Assembly (NCBI RefSeq): GCF_024385575.1
Contig: NZ_JANFMV010000001.1
Span: 806,001-870,000 of the forward strand
Origin: Rhizobium sp. NRK18
Lineage (GTDB): Bacteria > Pseudomonadota > Alphaproteobacteria > Rhizobiales > Rhizobiaceae
Direction of reading: 5' to 3'
Length of the DNA: 64,000 nt
A program made the translations under genes and the position numbers. Positions within the stretch are counted from its first letter, which is position 1. Every line of letters begins with the position of its first letter. The notes below the pieces were generated by a model that had not been told where the DNA came from, made no database searches, and was given only the letters and a program-made list of their open reading frames with translations. Positions 59,942 to 64,000 of the stretch are shown piece by piece.

Positions 59942-60426
59942 GTCGGGGCTTTCACATCGGATGAGGAGCGGAAGAGACCGGGACGGCATGCCGTCCGGAC
60001 GGGAAATCGTTCGCAGACCCGACCACACTAGAGCCAGCTCCGCAAAATGCGCAAGCCAAAAAGGCGGATGGGTTCATGCGCGAAGGGAATGGCATCGAGG
60101 GCGGGGTGATGCCATCGTATAGGGGCTTTTGGGACATGGGCGGAGAAGGTTTGGGCACATTCGGATATCAATCCAAACTTATGCAACTTTAAGCATGTAG
60201 CGCAGGTCGCGTCGACGTCGCGGTATCACCCTCCGTATTCGCATACCATACCAGTAAACCCGTATTGTCGCCCTGACGGAATTGCCGCTGATGGAATGTG
60301 GTCGTCAGCGATCTCCGTAACCCGTGCCATACAGGCTATCTGTATCGGATGCCACAATCTCCCTGTTTGCGAAAATTCAATCTTTAGGTGAAACCTTGCG
60401 TGGATTATCGACTTAAGCGGGGAAAA
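59942..60426. other. divergent intergenic region with a dispersed repeat
   Basis: These 485 bases hold the divergent promoters of the dipeptidase operon (leftward) and the acyltransferase (rightward). One copy of a 52-bp repeat is at 60055-60106. An inverted repeat ATACAG-GCTAT-CTGTAT (60329-60345) lies about 80 bases before the acyltransferase start. No gene was recognised. Confidence 0.6.
60055..60106. repeat. 52-bp direct repeat, copy 1
   Basis: This copy matches 61842-61893 in the same orientation at 50 of 52 positions. The two copies flank the acyltransferase gene about 1.8 kb apart. It is not part of a supported gene. Confidence 0.85.
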
Positions 60427-61464
60427 ATGGAGCGGATACCTGCATTCGACGGCGTGAGAGCCATGGCGGCCTTGGCCGTTCTCGCTTTGCATTGCCGTGT
60501 GCCCTTAGTGGGAGGTGGCGCGATCGGCGTCGACATTTTCTTCGTGTTGAGCGGCTACCTGATTACCGGCTTGCTCGTCACAGAGTTCAACAACACCGGA
60601 GCGATCGATATTCGTCGCTTTTATGTGAACCGCGCAATCCGCTTGCTACCACCCCTGCTCCTGATGCTCTTGGCCTTCGTTCTGATAGTGGGCTTGCTTG
60701 CGCCGCAAGCTCACCCTGAGACCATGGCACTCATGGCCGCGTTCTATGTTACGGACTACTCGATGGCGATCTGGAATTTTCCCCAGCAACTGGGCCACAC
60801 CTGGTCTCTGTCAGTAGAAGAACAGTTTTACCTCATCTGGCCTTTCGTTATCCTTTTCCTTCTAAGGCTTGGCCGTCAGAAAGCGATTGCCGTAATGATC
60901 GGCCTGCTGGCGGCGTCAATCGGCTGGCGCGCCATCGACGCTACGATCTGGGGCAGTTGGGAGTGGACGAACTATCGCTTCGACACACATATGAGTGGGC
61001 TTGTCATGGGTTCTCTCCCTGTGATTTTGGATTGGAGGCCAAAACCGGTATTGGCGGAGAAGCTGGTTCGACGCGCTGGCAGCCTCCTCCTCGTCGCGAT
61101 GATGTTGTTTCCTGCTCAGTCAGCCTTAGCTCTCGGGCTGCTGAGTCCTGTTGTTGAAGTGTGTGCAACTCTCTTTATAATTGCGCTTGCCGCAGGCCCG
61201 GAAACGACGACCTCACGTATCCTATCCTCACGTCCGTTCGTCTATATGGGGCTTCTCTCCTATTCTATCTACCTGTGGCACTATCCGCTTGCTTTTGCCC
61301 TAAACGGCATTTTTCCACCGGTCGTTAATGCCCTGATCGTGTCTGCGCTTTCGATCGTGATCAGCGCTATCTCATACCGATACGTCGAGCGGCCATTACG
61401 CGACGCCCGCAGGCGTTTCAGGGGGCGCCGACAGCTGATCGAGGCAGGCGTGGCTTCGGACTGA
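60427..61464 (+). CDS. acyltransferase 3 family membrane protein (OafA/YrhL-like)
   Basis: This is 345 residues from the ATG at 60427 (GGGG 5 bases upstream). About ten hydrophobic segments are seen. RIPAFDGVRAMAALAVLALH has the conserved Arg and catalytic His of the family, GVDIFFVLSGYLIT and the R-x10-H-type region with WSLSVEEQFYLIWP follow, and the C-terminal YSIYLWHYPLAF is typical. Such proteins O-acetylate or succinylate exopolysaccharide, LPS or Nod factor; the target is unknown. Codon use looks less GC-biased than neighbouring genes, consistent with horizontal transfer. Confidence 0.88.
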   Translation: MERIPAFDGVRAMAALAVLALHCRVPLVGGGAIGVDIFFVLSGYLITGLLVTEFNNTGAIDIRRFYVNRAIRLLPPLLLMLLAFVLIVGLLAPQAHPETMALMAAFYVTDYSMAIWNFPQQLGHTWSLSVEEQFYLIWPFVILFLLRLGRQKAIAVMIGLLAASIGWRAIDATIWGSWEWTNYRFDTHMSGLVMGSLPVILDWRPKPVLAEKLVRRAGSLLLVAMMLFPAQSALALGLLSPVVEVCATLFIIALAAGPETTTSRILSSRPFVYMGLLSYSIYLWHYPLAFALNGIFPPVVNALIVSALSIVISAISYRYVERPLRDARRRFRGRRQLIEAGVASD

Positions 61465-62043
61465 TGGCAGACATACGTCAGTGCTGCATTCCCTTCTGCC
61501 GACGACGCAATGATAAAGACTATAACGATTGACGGTGCGCCGATCTTTGTCAGCTGGTTTCGAAGCAGATCAACGGCATTGACCGGTCTCAGCAACGCCA
61601 CCGCAATAAGATCATGCAGAGAAGGCCAAGTTACTCAGACTGATCGGCCGACGAAAAGGTTCTCCAGAGCGGTTGAGGGCGATCGCCAAATGGCGGTGAT
61701 TGATCTGGCAGAGACGCACTTCAAGGCGCAGGCATCCGGTCAACTGCGGGTATATGACGAAGACTGCTCACGATATGGCTCACTTGCGAGAATGGCGTTT
61801 AACGGGAGAATTCTCCGGCGTGCTGTCAAAAAAGCCAAAAGGCCAAAAAGGCGGATGGGTTCATGCGGGAAGGGAATGGCATCGAGAGCGGGGCCGCTTT
61901 TGACCGGGGCGCAAAAGACAGATTGTGCCGGGCAGCGTTTCCGGCGATATCGCAGCGATATTGCCGCGCTCACCCTTTGGCTCAATTGTGCCGGGGCATT
62001 TCTGTATTGTTATTGTGGCCGGACATACCTGAAAGGGGGGTGA
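61465..62043. other. non-coding or decayed stretch with the second repeat copy
   Basis: This region between the two surface-polysaccharide genes has open frames but none with a recognisable domain, and the longest (61510-62043) runs through the repeat. Copy 2 of the 52-bp repeat is at 61842-61893, preceded by A-rich CCAAAA units. The stretch looks like intergenic or decayed DNA rather than a gene. Confidence 0.55.
61842..61893. repeat. 52-bp direct repeat, copy 2
   Basis: This is the same-orientation copy of 60055-60106, with two substitutions. It lies between the acyltransferase and glycosyltransferase genes. Confidence 0.85.
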
Positions 62044-62088
62044 CTGATACGGGCCTGCGCAACGGTATTTCTTTCCCTGATTGCTCTT

Positions 62089-63189
62089 TTGTCGATTTTA
62101 GTGCATCAGAAGAAAAGAAAGGGTTTCGGGGCGTGGTTTATATTGAAGAATATTGAATATCCTTACAAGTCGGCTATCTCCGCGGTGGCGGAGCATAGTT
62201 ATAACTGGTTTGACATCTTGTGGGCAAGGTTTGAGACGTTCAAAGTACTTCGCCGGGAACGCCGCAGAACCAAACTCATCGATATCCGCTGTCTGCGCAA
62301 CAGCGGTCCAACCGTACTGGAACCCGACGATGTCGGGTTGATTATGGTCGTGCGAAATGAAGCCAAGTTGCTTCCCTCCCTGCTGGCTCATTATCGCAGA
62401 TTGGGGGTCTCTCGCTTCGTTTGTCTGGATGACCAATCAGATGACGGGACGAGAGAACTTCTACTTTCGCAGGCTGACGTGGATGTGTGGGAGTCTTCCG
62501 TTCGCTTCAAGGAGGCGAGGCGTGGGCAGTATTGGCGGGAAATGCTGTTCGGGATCTACGGTGCCGACCGTTGGTACCTTAGCATCGATTCTGACGAATT
62601 CCTTGTTTATGAGAACTGGGAAAGCGTTTCCATTCGTGACGTGATCCGCAAATTGGACGATGCAGGCGAAACGCGGCTTGCGGCACCCATGCTTGATCTT
62701 TATCCGATCGCCGACCCGGCTTCGATGGGCGCGATTGAGTTGGCGGCCTTGATGCCCTGGCAGATCGCCGATCACTTCGACTGCAGTGGATACAGGCTGC
62801 GCCGGACTAAGCGCGGGGTCAGCCTGACGGGAGGCTCACGTGCGAGAAAATTCGGCACTGGCGCGGAGATGATGAAATTTCCCCTTCTTTACTGGGACGG
62901 CTCTGGGCATCTCGGCGGGAGTATTCACAGGCCTTTGCCCTATGAGAGAAATTTCGGCCCCATAAGGGGCATTCTCCTCCACTTCAAATTTCTGCCGAAC
63001 TACAGGGAGAAGTTCGCCGAGGCCATCGCCGACAAACAACATTTCAACGACCAGGTGGAGTATCGCGGAATGATGTCCGTGATTGAAAGGGAAGGCTATC
63101 TGGACCTGGCATCCGATCGCACAATCAAGTTCGAGAATGTGGAGCAATTGATAGAGCTTGGATTCCTCCTCCCTATCGATCTCTCCTGA
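62089..63189 (+). CDS. glycosyltransferase family 2-like protein
   Basis: This is 366 residues if read from the TTG at 62089; the true start is uncertain. The GT-A fold is visible: VGLIMVVRNEAKLLPSLLAHY, then FVCLDDQSDDGTRELLL and the DxD-type metal site YLSIDSDEFLVYE. HFKFLPNYREKF fits the C-terminal part of the GT2/DUF23 relatives found in polysaccharide clusters. The frame is open back to 62044 and would there encode a hydrophobic segment after a GGGGGG Shine-Dalgarno-like run, but with no ATG, GTG or TTG near it. The donor and acceptor are unknown. Confidence 0.8.
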   Translation: MSILVHQKKRKGFGAWFILKNIEYPYKSAISAVAEHSYNWFDILWARFETFKVLRRERRRTKLIDIRCLRNSGPTVLEPDDVGLIMVVRNEAKLLPSLLAHYRRLGVSRFVCLDDQSDDGTRELLLSQADVDVWESSVRFKEARRGQYWREMLFGIYGADRWYLSIDSDEFLVYENWESVSIRDVIRKLDDAGETRLAAPMLDLYPIADPASMGAIELAALMPWQIADHFDCSGYRLRRTKRGVSLTGGSRARKFGTGAEMMKFPLLYWDGSGHLGGSIHRPLPYERNFGPIRGILLHFKFLPNYREKFAEAIADKQHFNDQVEYRGMMSVIEREGYLDLASDRTIKFENVEQLIELGFLLPIDLS

Positions 63190-63349
63190 GGCATCATCGG
63201 GACGAATGCTTCGAAACACTCGGCGCAAAACAGCTCACTTGCCTTTGTGACCTGTGTGTCGCTTGCCTGAGATCCGCAATAATGGATTTTTATGCTTCCT
63301 GCCGCACAATCGGAAACCTGATAGAGCGGCTGTGACTTCAGCGATCAAG

Positions 63350-63426
63350 TGGTGATCCCGACGCGATTCGAACGCGTGACCCTCAGATTAGGAATCTGAT
63401 GCTCTATCCTGCTGAGCTACGGGACC
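63350..63426 (-). tRNA. tRNA-Arg (anticodon CCT)
   Basis: This is a 77-base cloverleaf on the minus strand. The acceptor stem GGTCCCG pairs with CGGGATC (one G-T pair) and CCA is encoded. The anticodon stem TCAGA/TCTGA encloses the loop TTCCTAA, giving anticodon CCT. The T-loop TTCGAAT is intact. It decodes AGG. tRNA 3' ends are common integration sites; the surface-polysaccharide genes lie on its 3' side. Confidence 0.96.
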
Positions 63427-63444
63427 ACTTGGCTTCATCCATAC

Positions 63445-63508
63445 AAAAGCGGAGCCCGCAAGCCAAGTCCGAAAACGGACTAAATCGGACTTGGCAACAG
63501 GCCGCTTT
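63445..63508 (-). terminator. nested hairpins after the M20 gene
   Basis: GCCAAGTCCG (63462-63471) pairs with CGGACTTGGC (63486-63495), with an outer stem AAAGCGG (63446-63452) / CCGCTTT (63502-63508). It lies just past the stop of the leftward M20 gene and is a plausible terminator before the tRNA gene. Confidence 0.6.
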
Positions 63509-63520
63509 GGGTGCCGTCCG

Positions 63521-64000
63521 TCAGTCGGTCAGGCGCTGTTCCGTCAGACGGACCCAGTAGGAGATGCCGAAGGGGATCGCCTCGTCGTTGAAGTCGTAGG
63601 CGGGGTTGTGCAGGTTCGGCGTCTGGCCGTTGCCGATCATGATGAAGGCGCCGGGGCGGGCGTTCAGCATGAAGGAGAAATCCTCGCCGGCCATGGAGGG
63701 CGCGTAGTTCCTCTCGACGTTTGCCTCGCCGGCCACTTCGCTGGCGACATTTGCGGCGTGGTCCGTCTCCGCGTCATGGTTGACGGTGACGGGATAGTTG
63801 CGCTGGTAATCGACCTCGGCGCTGCCGCCATGGGCTGCGGCGATGCCTTCGGCGATCGCCTTGATCTTCGCTTCCGCAAGCGACCGGTTCGCCTCCGAGA
63901 GGGTGCGGACCGTACCGTTGAGGATTGCTTCATTCGGAATGACGTTGAAGGCGAAGCCGGCGTTGAAGCGAGTGACCGACACGACGATGGAGCTCAACGG
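63521..64000 (-). CDS. C-terminal part of an M20-family amidohydrolase (start outside window)
   Basis: The frame is open to the right edge of the window; about 159 C-terminal residues are seen. The segments VTRFNAGFAFNVIPNEAILNGTVRTLSE and ERNYAPSMAGEDFSFMLNARPGAFIMIGNG are characteristic of the M20D hippurate/N-acyl-amino-acid hydrolases (dimerisation domain then the metal-binding MAGEDF region). Final HNPAYDFNDEAIPFGISYW supplies a metal-ligand His. The substrate cannot be told from this part. Confidence 0.88.
   Translation of the reverse strand, partial: PLSSIVVSVTRFNAGFAFNVIPNEAILNGTVRTLSEANRSLAEAKIKAIAEGIAAAHGGSAEVDYQRNYPVTVNHDAETDHAANVASEVAGEANVERNYAPSMAGEDFSFMLNARPGAFIMIGNGQTPNLHNPAYDFNDEAIPFGISYWVRLTEQRLTD

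Noticed and set aside
59900..60400. A duplicated tRNA-Arg 3' end (att site) at the far side of the possible island
   Set aside because: No match to the tRNA 3' sequence was found by eye near 60,000-60,400 or elsewhere in the gene-poor stretches.
61510..62043. A 177-codon frame between the acyltransferase and glycosyltransferase genes
   Set aside because: It runs through the 52-bp repeat, has no recognisable domain and no RBS; treated as non-coding.

Overview
The window is a chromosomal segment of an alphaproteobacterium of the order Hyphomicrobiales (Rhizobiales), most likely a member of the Rhizobiaceae (Rhizobium/Agrobacterium group). The evidence is gene order (sdhCDAB, an Omp19-like inhibitor, zapE, mdh-sucCDAB, lpdA, xerC/priA, an F1-only atpHAGDC operon, an ALA-synthase hemA), an fdsGBA-fdhD-fdsD formate dehydrogenase operon, a RIME-type rhizobial repeat, high GC with strong C/G third-position bias, and candidate CtrA, FixK/FNR and alphaproteobacterial LexA-type sites. 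The species cannot be fixed from the sequence alone.

Positions 1-20,900 are central carbon metabolism. The 3' end of a methyltransferase gene and a small secreted-protein gene precede sdhCDAB (succinate dehydrogenase, closed by a strong terminator), an Omp19/Inh-like lipoprotein and zapE. Next comes mdh-sucC-sucD-sucA-sucB, closed by a terminator after sucB. A second cluster holds two LysE-type exporters, a secreted protein, an SDR and lpdA. Together these encode the TCA cycle from 2-oxoglutarate to oxaloacetate, with E3 supplied by lpdA. A cytochrome b561, a TraB/GumN-family protein and xerC follow.

Positions 20,900-31,500 hold priA, a small membrane protein and the F1 part of ATP synthase (atpHAGDC, with a UUCG-loop terminator). 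They are followed by an ArsR-type regulator with a cysteine pair like that of the persulfide sensors BigR/SqrR, an AcuI-like reductase and a LysR regulator. Positions 31,600-37,750 carry the NAD-dependent molybdenum formate dehydrogenase operon fdsG-fdsB-fdsA-fdhD-fdsD, with a RIME-like palindromic repeat between fdsB and fdsA.

Positions 37,800-48,900 are read leftwards: cheW and a soluble double-PAS chemoreceptor (translationally coupled), arginase, the TamA/TamB outer-membrane assembly pair, a glycine-zipper lipoprotein and a small secreted protein. hemA is read rightwards from a promoter region that contains a perfect FixK/FNR box and a cluster of ATGAACG half-sites. A serine beta-lactamase-like hydrolase, dxr and a PP2A-like phosphatase follow.

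Positions 53,580-59,941 are a leftward dipeptidase plus peptide ABC-transport operon (M19 dipeptidase, binding protein, two permeases, two ATPases). From about 59,950 to 63,430 the character changes. An acyltransferase-3 gene and a glycosyltransferase gene, both probably for surface polysaccharide, lie among non-coding DNA with a 52-bp direct repeat, next to the 3' end of a tRNA-Arg(CCT) gene. This is the best candidate for accessory, horizontally acquired DNA. The window ends inside an M20 peptidase/amidohydrolase gene. Most of the window is ordinary housekeeping sequence; the points of interest are mainly regulatory sites and the tRNA-proximal region.
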